Source of the DNA: Cephalopachus bancanus
Taxonomy: Eukaryota > Chordata > Mammalia > Primates > Tarsiidae
Assembly: GCA_027257055.1 (NCBI GenBank)
Contig: JAPVLO010000179.1
Span: 2,232,001-2,296,000 of the forward strand
DNA: 64,000 bases
Direction of reading: 5' to 3'
The translations under genes were made by a program, and so were the position numbers. The first letter of the stretch is position 1, and the number at the start of each line of letters is the position of its first letter. Of the stretch, positions 12,451-26,080 are shown one piece after another. The notes under the pieces were generated by a model. The model was not told the origin of the DNA, did not search any database, and saw nothing but the letters and a program-made list of their open reading frames with translations.

Positions 12451-13070
12451 ATCTTTTAACTTAAAGATCTCACCCACAAGTAAAATAAAATGCATGACAT
12501 TAACTCAGATCTCAGGTACATTTGGAATAACTGAGATTGATATAAATGATCTCCTAATAGAGTAGCATTAGACCATCCAGGAGGAAATTGTGATATGTCT
12601 AATATCTAATCAAAGGGTTGTTAACAGTGTTCAAAAATCACATGAGAACTCACTCTGTGTTGCCTGGACACTGAGTTAGTGGGGTCAGGGTTTCATCTTT
12701 TTTTTCAGAAGAGATTGTCTTCTCTGGTATTGATGATATCCATTCCTTGTGGCAAATCCACAATGCCCAAGGTCTCTTGGATGCAGCTGGCTTTCTCTGA
12801 CAACTCCTAACACAAAAACCAGTCAGGAAGCCACCAGAGGGGTATGATTGTTGTTTTCACAATTTCCCCATACAGAGGAGACTCCTCCCAAAAAACTGAA
12901 TTATTTATTGGAGGGCAGGCCCCTCATAGTACAAGCTTCCTCCGCTAGGCAAACGTTCTAGGAACTCATCAGCCTCAGGGTACCATCTAGCATTGCTGTG
13001 AGAGGCTGTGTTTGGCTTCAGTGATTTTTTTTTTTTTTGAGATTCTTTCAGTGTGTTTGTCCACTTCAAG
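12451..13070. other. Unclassified intergenic sequence
   Basis: No gene seen. It contains a T-tract at 13026-13038 just before the mariner remnant. Confidence 0.3.
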
Positions 13071-13074
13071 ATGG

Positions 13075-13480
13075 GTGATTTACAAGCACATCTGCCTACA
13101 CTGTGCTGAGTATAAAGCCGTTTTTGACCAAAAGTGGCATGACTTCTGTGCTTCACCCTCCCTATTCACCCCATCTTGTCCCGAGCAACTTTTGTCTGTT
13201 TGTTCCTTGAAAAAATCCTCAAAGGAAAAAAAATTCTCGAAGGAAAATGTTCTGCCAGTGTGGAAGAGGTGAAACAAGAAATGGCAGAAGCACTAAAAGG
13301 CATCAAAGTCGACAAGTTCAAAAACTGTTTTGAGCAGTGGACAAATCATCTCAATAAGTGTATTACAGCAAATGGAGAGTACTTTGAAGCTCACTGAAGT
13401 TTAAACATGTAAGAATAAACACAATTTTTTATAAATAAATTCTGGGATTTTTTAGGTCCCTTCTCCCCCACAAAAAGGGG
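13075..13480 (+). pseudogene. Dead mariner-family transposase, C-terminal half plus 3' end
   Basis: From about 13075, one frame reads TSAYTVLSIKPFLTKSG and then HPPYSPHLVPSNFCLF, equivalent to the mariner motifs NAPAHTALS..KxFL and HPPYSPDLAPCDFFLF. A stop at about 13209 (after 'tttgttcct') and a frame change follow. The rest of the C-terminus then reads KFKNCFEQWTNHLNKCI and ends NGEYFEAH (stop at about 13395). Both acidic positions of the PDLAPCD motif, which includes the last catalytic Asp, are replaced (His, Asn), so it could not be active. The trailing sequence to about 13480 ('gggattttttaggtccctt') resembles a mariner 3' end. The N-terminal DNA-binding half is absent or unrecognisable. 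Confidence 0.85.
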
Positions 13481-13689
13481 AAAGTAACAAGGAAGTGAGT
13501 TCCCCCCTGGAAAGGCATAACCCCATGCATTGCCCTGTCTCTGGCATGACCCTTCTTGCCTCAAGAGGGAATCTGGGGCCTGTGACTTCACTTCTGTTGC
13601 TGACTTTTGGTTTGTAAGTTTCTGCTTTCTTAATAATGTCTATTCTTTATGTTTTTGAAAGTTTCCAAGACCTAAATATTGGTTTGACA

Positions 13690-14035
13690 GTTTTCTAGAA
13701 GGACTCACAGATCTCAGGATAACATTACTTCAAAAACAAATTAAAGTTAGCAAAGGTAAAAGGAGTATATGGCAGAATCAAGGGTCCAGGCACACAAGTG
13801 TCAGTCATCCTCTCCTAATGGAGTTGTATAGATGATGCTTAATTCTCATAGCAAGGACATGTGACAATATGATAAAGCTTCACCAACTGAGGAAGCTCAC
13901 CTGAGCTTTGGTGTCCAGGGTCTTTATTGGAAGTTATTCACATATGCATATATGCATGTAGCTCTCTTAGCCTTTCCAGAGGTCAGCCTTTTACTGGTGA
14001 TACAAGGACCCACTGATGTCCCTCCATGTTGCCAC
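13690..14035. mobile_element. Probable ancient LTR-type repeat
   Basis: The phrases 'gttttctagaaggactcaca', 'gagttgtatagatgatgctt' and 'gaagctcacctgagctttgg' match a repeat text I remember as mammalian LTR-derived, but I cannot name the family or orientation with confidence. Confidence 0.4.
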
Positions 14036-14339
14036 AGCCCCTAGAGAAGGGCATGGCAGGAATTCGAGAGTTTCTGCACATTCCTGAGCACATCACTGAG
14101 AGTCCTCTTGTCTCCTATGCACTCCCAATAAGTAGCTTCAGGGGATCTTTGACTTCCCTGCAGACTACGCCCAAAATAGGGATACAAATCCCTATTTACT
14201 CCCTTTCTTTGAACTGTATAAGTATCAATGTAATCATAAGTAAGTCTTATCATTTGCATAACTTTTGCAGTGCGTGATGTCTTAGGCCTTGTATACTTCC
14301 TTTTCTCTAAACGTCACTAAATATAAAATGCAGCTGTAA

Positions 14340-14580
14340 CTTAAGTTCTATACAATGTTCTGCTTGTCACATGACTGATGTATAGGTATCAAAAACTCTG
14401 GACTATAAAAGTGAACTGCAAGGCCTGAAGGGTGAGCAGAACCATTTTAGAAAGACCTCGAGTCTGGCTCTGCTCCCTGGATTCGAACTCAGAAATAAAC
14501 TTCTTTCTACCAGTTCCCTTCCCCTTGGATTTATTGGTATCAAGGGGAGGAGTGTTACTTGGACGGTAACACTGCATTGT
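14340..14580 (+). mobile_element. Possible LTR fragment with TATA and polyadenylation-like signals
   Basis: A TATA-like 'ctataaaag' (about 14403) is followed about 90 bases later by 'aataaac', the spacing seen in retroviral-type LTRs. No internal viral genes are visible. Family unknown. Confidence 0.3.
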
Positions 14581-15180
14581 GACTCAAGGCCCCCAACATA
14601 GATGACATCACTAGTATAATACTATCTGATGTGGCTCAAGGCCTCAGGAAAAAAAAAGACACCCTTATCAGGCAGGATATTCCAAGGGCTTAAAGATTAC
14701 CTCTCAGGAACCATTCAACGCCCAGGCCTCTCCTTGGAATGTGCAGGGTCTGAACACCTGCTGAGCGATCAGACCTGAACCAACCCTGTACTGCACACAT
14801 GCTGCATGATTTTTCAAATTCATCCTCAGTTTTTGCACAAAAGGTGACAACTGTGAAGAGACTAACCTCATGTGGCATAAAAAAAAGAAACCTGCTGATT
14901 CTGATCTGTCAGAAATGAATTTACTGTGCTTCTCCAGCAGTAGAAGAAAGTCGGCTAAAATGATATTTGTTGTGGTGGATTAATTAACAAGTGTACAAGC
15001 TCAATACAAACTGAGTAAACTAAATTTTCTATAATCAACATATTACATAGTCAAATGAACAATTAAACATTTCTATAGAAAATATATATGTATATATTTC
15101 TGGGAAATTAAGTACATTTTTATTATTTATGATAAGAGTTTAGCCATGAAGGTAGTAAAAAGGATTAATATATGAAAAAG
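14581..15180. other. Unique AT-rich sequence
   Basis: No gene or confident repeat recognised. Confidence 0.3.
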
Positions 15181-15468
15181 GGCCAGGCGAAGTGGCTCAC
15201 GCCTATAATCCCAGCACTTTGGGTGGCCGAGGTGAGAGGATTGCCTGAGCCCACAGGTTCGAGACCAGCCTAGGAAGCTTGGTGATACCTCATCTCTACA
15301 ATAAATCAAAAAATTAACCAGGCATAGTGGCACGTGCCTGTAGCTCCAGCTACTTGGAAGACTGAGGCAGAAGGATTGCTTGAGCCCAGCAGGTCAAGGC
15401 TGTGGTGGCTGGGAGTGTGCCACTGCCCTTCAGTCTGGGTGACAGAGTGAGACTCCAACTCAAAAAAT
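15181..15468 (+). mobile_element. Alu SINE, lemur-type
   Basis: Full dimer with head 'gggccaggcgaagtggctca', the 'acaataaatcaaaaaatta' linker and end 'actccaactcaaaaaatatg'. Confidence 0.94.
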
Positions 15469-15815
15469 ATGTATGTGAAGAATATTTTTATCTTTCTTGA
15501 GTGGATTCTTTGTTTATACTATTCCTGTGATTTCCAAAATGAAAATCCTTAACCTTCTCATGCATCTTGGCTGAGGTAGGAAATAACAGAACTGTATTAC
15601 CCTGCTTTGAATTCTCAAAGTACTAATAGAAACAAGATTATTTAAGAATTCTTGTCAAATACAATTTTAGTTTACCATGTTATAACTAACCAAGGTTATA
15701 ATCAAATATGACTCACATTAGCACGTGGATGGGGAAGGACTATGGAGAAGGTATAAATTATATTATAAGATTTCCTCAACTCAAACTTTGGAACACACTA
15801 TGCTTTTTTTAAAAT
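15469..15815. other. Unclassified sequence
   Basis: No gene or repeat recognised between the Alu and the L1 insertion. Confidence 0.3.
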
Positions 15816-15825
15816 ATGAGAGGCC

Positions 15826-16841
15826 CCATCAAACTAACAAGCTTCTGCAAAGCAAAAGAAACCATCAAGAGAGCAGGGAGACAGCCCACAGAATGGAAAA
15901 AATATTTGCCAACTGTATATCTGACAAAAGCCTAACATCTAGGATCTACAAGGAACTCAAATGTGCCGAAAGGGAAAAAACAAACAGCCCCATTCAAAAG
16001 TAGGCAAAAGATGAATAGACACTTCTCAAAAGAAGATATACGGGCAGCCAACAGACACATGAAAAAGTGCTGAGTCTCACCCATCATCAGAGAAATGCAA
16101 ATTAAAACCACATTTGAGATACCACCTAACCCCAGTAAGAATGGTCATCATTAATAAAACAAACAGCAACAGATGCTGGTGAGAATGCGGAGAAAAAGGA
16201 ACGCTTCTACACTGCTGGTGGGAATGCAAACTAGTGCAACCTCTCTGGAAGACAGTGTGGCGGTTTCTGAAAGAACTAGAAATTGACCTTCCATGTGACC
16301 CAGCAATTCTCCTATTGGGAATATACCTGAAGGAACTCAAATCATTCTACAAAAAAAGATACCTGCACACGTATGTTTGTTACAGCTCTACTCACAATAG
16401 TAAAAACATGGAACCAACCATGCTGCCCATCGAAGCTGGATTGGATTTAAAAAATGTGGTACATATACACAATGAAATATTATACAGTCATAAAGAAGGA
16501 CAACCATATGGACTTCGCAGCAACTTGGATGAATTTAGAGTTGATCATACTCAGTGATCTATCACAGAAACAAAGAACAGAGTACCATATGTTCTCACTC
16601 ATAAGCAGCCCTTGAACAACTATTTTATAATTATTATTATAATACTATAAGGGATTGGCAGTAGTGGGAAACTGTCAGGGGAGGGGGCATGGCATTGGCA
16701 GTTGTGGGATTCTGCTCGGGGAAGGAGGGGCATACCTCATCAACAAGGGTACCAGCATAATCAACATTTGTATACTTGACCCTGAATTGTACCCCACATC
16801 TTTACAATAAAATAATAATAATTTTAATACAAAAACTAAAA
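15826..16841 (+). mobile_element. 5'-truncated L1: ORF2 C-terminus and 3' UTR
   Basis: The ORF2 remnant starts with NKLLQSKRNHQESRETAH and runs to the ORF end near 16613, with frame breaks. A 3' UTR follows with two G-rich blocks (about 16650 and 16690) and an A-rich tail. A direct repeat 'atgagaggcc' flanks it (15816-15825, 16842-16851), consistent with target-primed insertion, though the right copy overlaps the head of the next Alu. About 1 kb long, hence strongly 5'-truncated. Confidence 0.92.
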
Positions 16842-16847
16842 ATGAGA

Positions 16848-17139
16848 GGCCTAGGTACAATGGCTCATACCTGTAATCTCAGCACTTTGGGAGGCTGAGG
16901 TGGGAGGATTATTGGAGCTCAGGAGTACAAAACCAGCATAGGCAACATAGTGAGAACTTGTCTCTACAAAAAACCAAAAAACTGGCCAGGCATGGTGGTG
17001 TGCACCTGTAGTCCCAGTTACTTAGAAGGCTGAGGCGGGAGGATCACCTGAGTCTAGGAGATTGAGGCTGCGGTGAGCCATGATTGCGCCACTGCACTCC
17101 AGTCTGGGCAATATATTGAGACTGACTCAAAAAAATAAA
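16848..17139 (+). mobile_element. Alu SINE, AluJ-like
   Basis: Diverged dimer ('ctcaggagtacaaaaccagc' left arm, 'attgaggctgcggtgagcca' right arm), abutting the L1 tail directly. Confidence 0.9.
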
Positions 17140-17640
17140 ATGAGAAAAGATTTCAGCTCTAAGTGACTAAATCATATATGGAATTAATTCCAATGAGTTT
17201 TTTGTTTTGTTTTGTTTTGTTTTTGGTTAGGAAAAACAGATATTTAGGAATTTCATCTATTCCAGAAACATAAATCAGAGAAGTCATTAATTAATCAATT
17301 AACAAAGTCAAACAGATTTTTCTCTCTGAACCTCCATTCTAATAAAAAATTGGAGGAGGAATGCAGTCATTTTGGAGGTCTGTAAACTCCTAGATTCAAT
17401 ACAGACATAGCTCTTTGGCTCCTTTTATATTTTTGAACGTCAACCAAAATTAAAATTACATTTCTATGGTGCTGCAAGGAGATATTAAATACTGATCTCG
17501 ACCCGTTTTTTGCTTTTCTTGAGTAATCACAATAATTATAAGCTCAGGTATCTATTTACTGATGCATTAAATAAGAGGAAGACAGTAAAAAAAATTCAGT
17601 CAAAGGATTTCAAAGCTGAAAGGAGCTTAAAAAGTGAGTT
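17140..17640. other. Unique sequence with a (TTTTG)n tract
   Basis: A short TTTTG repeat occupies about 17200-17225. No gene recognised in the rest. Confidence 0.4.
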
Positions 17641-17644
17641 CACT

Positions 17645-18195
<551 letters not shown>

Positions 18196-18199
18196 TGTA

Positions 18200-18400
18200 A
18201 TTGGCTCACTTTATAGAAAACTGACGCCCAAAGAGGTGATCTGTGCATACTCATTCACTGTCTCACTCATCCATTCAATAAACTATTATCTCCCCTAGGC
18301 TGGATACAAAGATAACAGTCATCTAAGAGTGCAGTCTCTGCTGGCAGAGAGTCAGGAGAATCTGCTGCACACAGGCAGCAACTGAATCTGGGAACCAGAG
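18200..18400. other. Short MIR-like patch and unique sequence
   Basis: 'actgacgcccaaagaggtga' (about 18220) resembles a minus-strand MIR core. The rest is unclassified. Confidence 0.3.
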
Positions 18401-18585
18401 TTTTACATCTTCCAGGGGCACATGTTCTGCTAGGCCAGGTTTTCTACAGTCTGCCTTATGATAGGAAACATCTGGAGCGCTTGTTAGACCTGGAACGCCA
18501 GGCCCTACCCTTGACCCTGAAATCTGAAAGTGTACTGAAGGGAGCTGCGGCTTTACATTTTTAACAAGTGCCCAGATGAGTCTCA
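18400..18585. mobile_element. hAT MITE, MER5-like
   Basis: Diverged text in MER5 order: 'gataggaaacatctggagcg', 'ggccctacccttgaccctg', 'cagatgagtctcat'. The terminal repeats are decayed. Confidence 0.55.
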
Positions 18586-19260
18586 TCGCCAGGTATGGCC
18601 GGGCTCCCGTCTGCTGACCAGGTGGGAGCCCACCCCCCTCACTGGCCTTGTTCATTGGCAGGGCTCACAACCCCGTTGACTTCTCAGTCCCACATCTGAC
18701 TGTGTAGGCAAGAACCCATCTCAGCATAAGGCCAGATCTCCCCCAGATCAATTATACCAGAGTCTCCCAGATGGAGGTACGGGGCTTTCTTTTTTTGAAG
18801 GGCCACAGGGATTATGAACAGCCAGTATTGAGGACAAGCCAGGATCCTTGCAGAATTCCTAGGGAAGGAACTGAGCCCATGATGCAGTAGAGGAGAGATT
18901 CCTTTCAAACCCAGGACATGTTGTGTCATCTCTCCCATCCAACTTCTTTGACTCTGGTAGAGAAAAATAAAAAATGAAAAAAACAAATGCGACAAAGGTG
19001 TTATAATGCAGACTGCAATCTTTTCATCGAGCCAAAGCCAATCAAACCAACTGTAGGGTCTGTAACTGTCTCACTGGACTATGCATGCCCTACACCACTG
19101 CAGTCATGCCACACTTCTGCCATCCTATCATTTCACCCAAATGCCTTAGCACTTTTCTATACCTCTCTTAAGGCAGTTGTTGTCACAGGACTGAATTGTG
19201 TTTAGCTGAGCCTTGTCTCCTTTCCCCGGGGGGCAGGACCTTGTCCCATTGTGGTGCCCC
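18586..19260. other. Unique sequence
   Basis: No gene recognised; the frames of up to 103 codons show no known motif. Confidence 0.3.
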
Positions 19261-19263
19261 CAG

Positions 19264-19530
19264 CACCTGCACGGTCTTGGACACACCTGCACAGTCTCGG
19301 GACACACCTGCAGTCTGAGACACGTTTGCACAGTCTCAGGACACACCTTCACAGTCACAGGACACATCTGCAGTTTTGGACACACCTGCACTGTCTCAAG
19401 ACACACCTGCACAGTCTCAGACACACCTGCACAGTCTCAGGATGCACCTTCAGTCTCAGACACATTTGTACATTCTCAGGACACACCTTCACAGTCTCAG
19501 GACACACCTGCACAGTCTCGGACACACGTG
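19264..19530. repeat. Minisatellite, about 13-14 units of 19-21 bases
   Basis: Units resembling 'gacacacctgcacagtctca' follow each other with small length changes (one-base slips, shortened units lacking 'cacag'). The unit contains no stop on the plus strand, which is why two plus-strand frames and one minus-strand frame stay open across the array and encode HTCTVSG-like repeats. I do not regard these as genes. Confidence 0.92.
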
Positions 19531-19793
19531 CCACCAGCACTAGGCAGTGGCAGTGGCATACCCAGGGCTCTCAGTCCAGAGCTGTCCCACCATCCCTAAG
19601 AGCCTCCTCACATGCATGCCTAAAGTGGTGGGTAAGGCCTTCAGGAGACCAGAAAAGAACAGAGACTCCCCCAAGGTGCCACGTCCAGACACACTGACTT
19701 CTGAGGAACTCAAGTCACCTACAACCAAAGATAATGGACGATTAGGTGACCTCTCCCCAGCAGCTCCAGTTCATACCATCAAAGCTTATATAA
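19531..19793. other. Unique sequence after the minisatellite
   Basis: No gene or repeat recognised. Confidence 0.3.
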
Positions 19794-19803
19794 TCTTGCA
19801 ATT

Positions 19804-20074
19804 CCTTTTTTTGACTTGGAGTCTCACTCCATTGCCCAGGCTGGAGTGCAGTGGGCGTTGACCTGCTGGGCTCAGGCGATCCTTCCACCTCAGCCTTCCA
19901 AGTAGCTGGAACTACAGGTGCATGCTACCACACCCGGCTAATTTTTGTGATTTATTGTAGAGACGAGGTCTCACCAAATTGCCTGGGCTGGTCTCGAACT
20001 CGTAGGCTCAGGCAATTCACTCCTCTCAGCCTCCCAAAGTGCTGGGACTACAGGCTGAGCAACCAAGCCTGGCC
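19804..20074 (-). mobile_element. Alu SINE, lemur-type, with right-arm deletion
   Basis: Minus-strand copy with the 'tgtagagacgaggtctcac' linker side. The 'ccgctcccggccactgcagcc' part of the right arm is largely missing ('gtgggcgttgacctgctggg'). TSD 'tcttgcaatt' at 19794-19803 and 20077-20086. Confidence 0.93.
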
Positions 20075-20086
20075 AGTCTTGCAATT

Positions 20087-20680
20087 TTTATATTGTATAT
20101 GTCTCCCAAAACTTTCAGGAAATACTTTGATAAGACTCCAGTTCGCCTTTTATTTTCTGTCCTGTGCTGAAATAAGGAGTCTACAAGCAGTAGGAAATAA
20201 ACTCTTTCCTTGCAAGTAGATTCCTATGACACTACTAAAAAAAATCTGCATAGCCAGCTTCATGCTAATAGCTTTCGGTTATGCTTGCCTAATGACACCC
20301 AAGCTCTTATAGATTCATTATGAGCCCTCTTTGCTTCCTCTTTTTATTACTGTGCTTTTAAAAAAATCAGTAATGCTTTGGATTCAGTGTGTAACTTGAC
20401 AGGTAACTTAAAAGGAACATTTATCCAAAGTTCTTTTCTCAACAAGGTCAGGATTGCTTCCATTATTGTTTATAATAGCTTTCATGTCCCTCCGAATTTT
20501 ATTTCATTTCCTTAAAACATATGAAGGGGTTGTATTTTGGTGTTCTTGGGATAATTATAACTAGGAAATTACATCAAGGGTACTTAGTTGTATATTAAAT
20601 CTAGGCTGGGTATTTTGTATTTCTCACGTATATCTTAACAGAATACTGAAAATAATCCTTTTGTGGAATAAGAAAATAGA
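20087..20680. other. Unique AT-rich sequence
   Basis: No gene or repeat recognised. Confidence 0.3.
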
Positions 20681-20695
20681 GAGTAGGCCAGGCTT

Positions 20696-20988
20696 GATGG
20701 CTCATGCCTTTAATTATAGCACTTTGGGAGAACGAGATAGGAGGATTACTTGAGCCCAGGAGTTCGAAACCAGCCTGGGCAATATTGCAAAAGCTCATCT
20801 CTGCCAAAAAAAATTTAGCCAAGCATGGTGGCCTGCACCTGTAGTCCCAGCTACTCAGAAAGCTGAGGCAGAAGGATTACCTGAGCCCAGGAGGTCGAGT
20901 CTACAGTGAGCCATGCCTGGGCAACAGGGTGAGACCCACAATCCCCCCAAAAAAGAAGGAAGGAAGGATAGAAGAAAAGAGAAAAAAA
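20696..20988 (+). mobile_element. Alu SINE, AluJ-like, with GA-rich tail
   Basis: Diverged dimer lacking the 'actgcactccag' block before its tail, which has become GGAA/GA-rich (about 20955-20990). The approximate TSD 'gaaaatagagag'/'gaagatagagag' flanks it. Confidence 0.88.
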
Positions 20989-21000
20989 GAAGATAGAGAG

Positions 21001-24000
21001 CAGTTTGATACTTAGGTAGCAGATATTGGTTGCATAATTTAGTATCGTCATATTGGCTTAACTTAACAACTTGAACTTTTTTTTTTAAGACTATTTTCTG
21101 AACTCATCTTTTAATTTTCACCATTTGTAACAGAATCTCAGTGACTCCATCCAGGCAAGGGGTTCCCCCTATTGTTATATATAACACTCCAACCTTTTGG
21201 CCTCCCTCTCCCCCATAATCTCTAATACCTGAATGTGTTTTCCAAAAGCTGAACCCCCAATCCTTTAATCTTTCTCTTTTTTTAATTCATGGCTACCAAA
21301 ATGCATATTCAATGTATGCTTTGAGGCGTATGAAATACACTTTCAAAATGCAATATTCATTGCCAAAAGTAAAAGGTTCAATTTAATGCATCCCCACAAA
21401 TAATGACAGCATTCCCTCTTTTATCTCTTCCCAGCACAAGCATGACTTCACTGTGAAAACCAGATGCAGTCCTGAAGTCAGTCTATCCTTGGTGACTACA
21501 GAAAGCCAGTCTATTAACTAAAGTCCAAGAATGGAGTATGTTTCTTCTGTTAACCATTTATTAAGTCAGCAAGTTAAGCAATGACTACATTTTTCTTTCT
21601 AATATGCCTGCCGTATTATGCATTGAGCAGTATTATTCCTTGAACAGATGTGTCTTTTCAAAGTCTTCTTCCTTGTTTATGAACACAGGATTTCTTCTTA
21701 ATTATATGCTTTAAGCGGCAACTGCTTCGAAAGGTGCTTCTGAACACACTGAAATTCCTCCACACTGAGAGTCAAGTGACATGAAAACCCCAACCTCATC
21801 AAGAATGCAAGCAGTCAGCTCCCCACATCAAGCGCCCAATTAGCTCATATTCTTTGGCTAAATGTACTCGGCAGCCAATCCAGTCATCCTCAGTGCTTTG
21901 ATTTCAGAAGCTTTAGAAATACCTGGGAGTTTCTTGAATGTGGCAGTATTCAAAATACAAAAGATAAGGAAGAAGCATTTCACAGTCAGTCAGCAAACTG
22001 CAGAGTCTGACAGCAAAGACACTAAGGTGATATCAAATTCCTTCCACGTTAGTATTTTGAATAACTAAGTATGCTAACCAGTTTTTGGCTCAGCACTTCT
22101 CTTTATCAATAAAAAGGAGTATTTGCAGAGAATCAATGTCTAAAGCACATTGGCCAAATATTACACTTTTATGATTTTCTCAGTGCTGAGTGTTAACAAA
22201 GAAAACCTTGCTGCTATACTTTTGAAAGACACCAGTGGAAGCTGACAACCAAATTGATACCATTTTTTTCTTATAAAGAGTATAATGAGTGCTTGGGTCA
22301 CCTTCAAAACATGGTTACATTCTTTCCCTGGAGTAGAGTTACTGTGGGATCCAGTGACTGAAAAGGCTAGGGGAGGAAACAAAACGATTGCTCAGCAGGA
22401 CGAGTGCAACGCTGCTGTCCTCGCCGGCATCTCTGCCCACAGCAAGGTCACAGAAATTCAGCAAGAGCCCAAGTGGCTCTTCAGCAGCAGACACTTGCGG
22501 GCACGATCCTGGCACCCATTGGTGTTTGTCTGACAGCTGCATGTGTTTCAGCCAAGGCTGCAATAAGTGACCTACCCGGCTCTGAAGAGGAAGGCTGGCC
22601 CTACCATTTCCCACTGAGTCAGGAGGTCAAGTAAGAATTCCACTGGTGTCTTTAAATAGTCTTAGCTTCAACTAACCAACGTGGGTGAGGATTTGGGAGT
22701 GTATCTGTGTGTGCCCGGCAGGGAGAGGCAGATCTCCAGTTGCTGCTGGAGGGGGAGTTTGGAGAGGTGTGTTTAGCTGTCTCCAAGTGACACTGGTAAG
22801 ATCTGTGTGCGGTGGTTCGACAGAGAAGCTCAATGCACAAATGTGCTAATGGCCCTATGGTATCTGATGATAACAGCAGGGATTGGCTTCCTCCTTTTAT
22901 GGATGGGGAAATTGACTTTGGGGTCTGTTGGGGAAAATCACTTGCTCCAGTGAATAAGTTATATGCACCCCCTTTGAGCAGCTCTTAGAAAAAGTAAGTA
23001 ATTTCCCACCATAAAATTGCCTGAGCTCAGAACCTGAGAACCAGCTGGTCACGACCTCATACTTTGCTGCTGTTTCCAAATGGGGCAAGGGGAGGAACGG
23101 GGAAGGATTAGGATCCATTGGTTTATGGAAATGAAGTGTTTCACTAATTCATCTCACCTGTGTTATTTGCTTGCTGTTCTTTGGTTACTGGACTTTGGGG
23201 GTCTCAGTCCAATCTATACCAAGTGATGTGTCATTCTTATTCTTGCCTCAGCCCATTGCTTGTACCTCTCATTTGCCAGGATTACAACTTGCTGCACAGT
23301 GTAGAAACCCACATGGGTCTGTCTCCTTCACCAACCTTAGCAAAAGGAGCAGGCATGTTCCCATCCCAGTGTCCAGGCTAAAGAAGGTGTTAATAAGCAT
23401 AAGGTTAATTGAATTAAACAAAGATTATTAACAGGAGTTATATAAGTCTTGACAGAACCCCAAATCCTAAGTCTTGATATAATTTGCTATAATTCTGTTG
23501 ACAAATGTGCTGAGAAACCAGAGCAATTAGCTCTTCATTGACCTGAAGGTACTGAATTCACTGTCATCTTTTCATTCTGATTCTTTAACTCAAAATAAAT
23601 ATTAATGTCTTGGGGTTCTTGGCTGCTGCCATAGCAATAAGGTCCAATGACCTTTGGTGCAGGACTGTCATTGCTTGTCCCGGTGTCTGTGTTTAACTAA
23701 CAGCTGTGTATTCTTAAAATAAAGAACAAAACAAACCTAATGTTTTTATGGAGCCTTTGTCCGAGGAGAGTTTAAATGTCACCAAACTCATTTTTTTTTT
23801 AAATGCCTACATGGGAAAGCCAATATTACCCTCCTCCAAATTGTAGAAGGGTAATGACTTTTTGGTGTGACTTGTCTGTGTCTAACCTCCTTTCTCCCGC
23901 CCTTTGGCCACTATTGGTCAAATTATCCCAATCAGTAGCTTATCTCTGAGAGGGAACATGGGAAGGGAGAGGAAGTGAATTCAGAATGGGATAACTGGAT

Positions 24001-24772
24001 TATTGGCTGCCATCCGGCAAAGAAATTTGGGGATATGACGATGGGTGGAAGAGAATTGGAAAGAACAGTTGAAATACACATTAAATCAGTTCATATTTAA
24101 TATCTGAAAGCCATCATGCTACTCCTGTTACCCACCGCCAGACAAAAACATGAGTATTATTTGATTGTTACTATATAGCCATTGGGAAGAAAAACATTCA
24201 TATGATTGTCCCCCAGAGCTTAGGGGGAAAGTTCTGCCTGTTTTGGTCATTGGCAACATATCCCGTGCTGGCTTGCCCTTTGGTCCTAAGTGATGCTTGT
24301 TTGAGCTGACAGAGAAACATGTCTTGCTGTTGCCACCTGCCCACAGGTTACCGATTCCAGGGTAGAAATCATCTGAAACCAGGTAGTGTCAACGGCTCAC
24401 AGAGTAGTTGGCACACAGTACATACCTAGTTATTTGCCTTTTGAAATACATTGAATTCAGACTTCTTGTCCACTATTCCAAGGACTGAATCTCACAGCTC
24501 CTCAGAAGAATCACAACAATTCGTTTTCTTTGGAAGAAATCAAAGCCCTGTTTCAAGTTAGGTTTTGAATGAGATGGATATAATTTTCTGGAAATTATTA
24601 ACAACGCACAGAGTTAAATACTTCCCTAGAAGGGATGTTCTGCAACGATCTAGCAAACATGAACAGAAGCATCGACAGACACTAAGGGTAAGAGCAGAGA
24701 GTTGAGACAAGGGAAGTACCCCGGTTGGTGGAGTCCAGGTGAGTCGGCTACCACGCCGCCCCCGCTGCCCGG
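21001..24772. other. Repeat-poor interval 3' of LRRC30
   Basis: Almost 3.8 kb with no Alu or L1 recognised. The frames here (up to 91 codons) are short, unsupported and lack known motifs. The interval includes a possible regulatory cluster at 23625-23706 and the LRRC30 3' flank. Low repeat content next to a gene is compatible with regulatory constraint, but that is inference. Confidence 0.45.
23625..23706. promoter_or_regulatory. Candidate regulatory cluster: X-box-like, DR1-like and E-box motifs
   Basis: Three motifs fall within 82 bases: 'gctgccatagcaat' (23625-23638), close to the RFX X-box; 'tgacctttggtgc' (23648-23660), a DR1-type nuclear receptor site on the other strand; and CAGCTG at 23701-23706. 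It lies 1.1 kb past the LRRC30 stop codon. Motif matches only. Confidence 0.25.

Positions 24773-26080
<1,308 letters not shown>

Noticed and set aside
14340..14580. Possible pol II promoter because of a TATA box and AATAAA
   Set aside because: The spacing fits an LTR fragment better than a gene start; kept only as a low-confidence mobile element.
16234..16557. 107-codon frame beginning MQPLWKTVWRFL
   Set aside because: Remnant of L1 ORF2 C-terminus inside a 5'-truncated L1, not a host gene.
19213..19697. Overlapping plus-strand frames of 128 and 148 codons encoding HTCTVSG-like repeats
   Set aside because: They exist only because the minisatellite unit lacks stop codons.
22285..22634. Overlapping 60- to 91-codon frames in a GC-richer patch that looked exon-like
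   Set aside because: No recognisable domain, no consistent frame with splice sites, and frames open on both strands; left as unique sequence.
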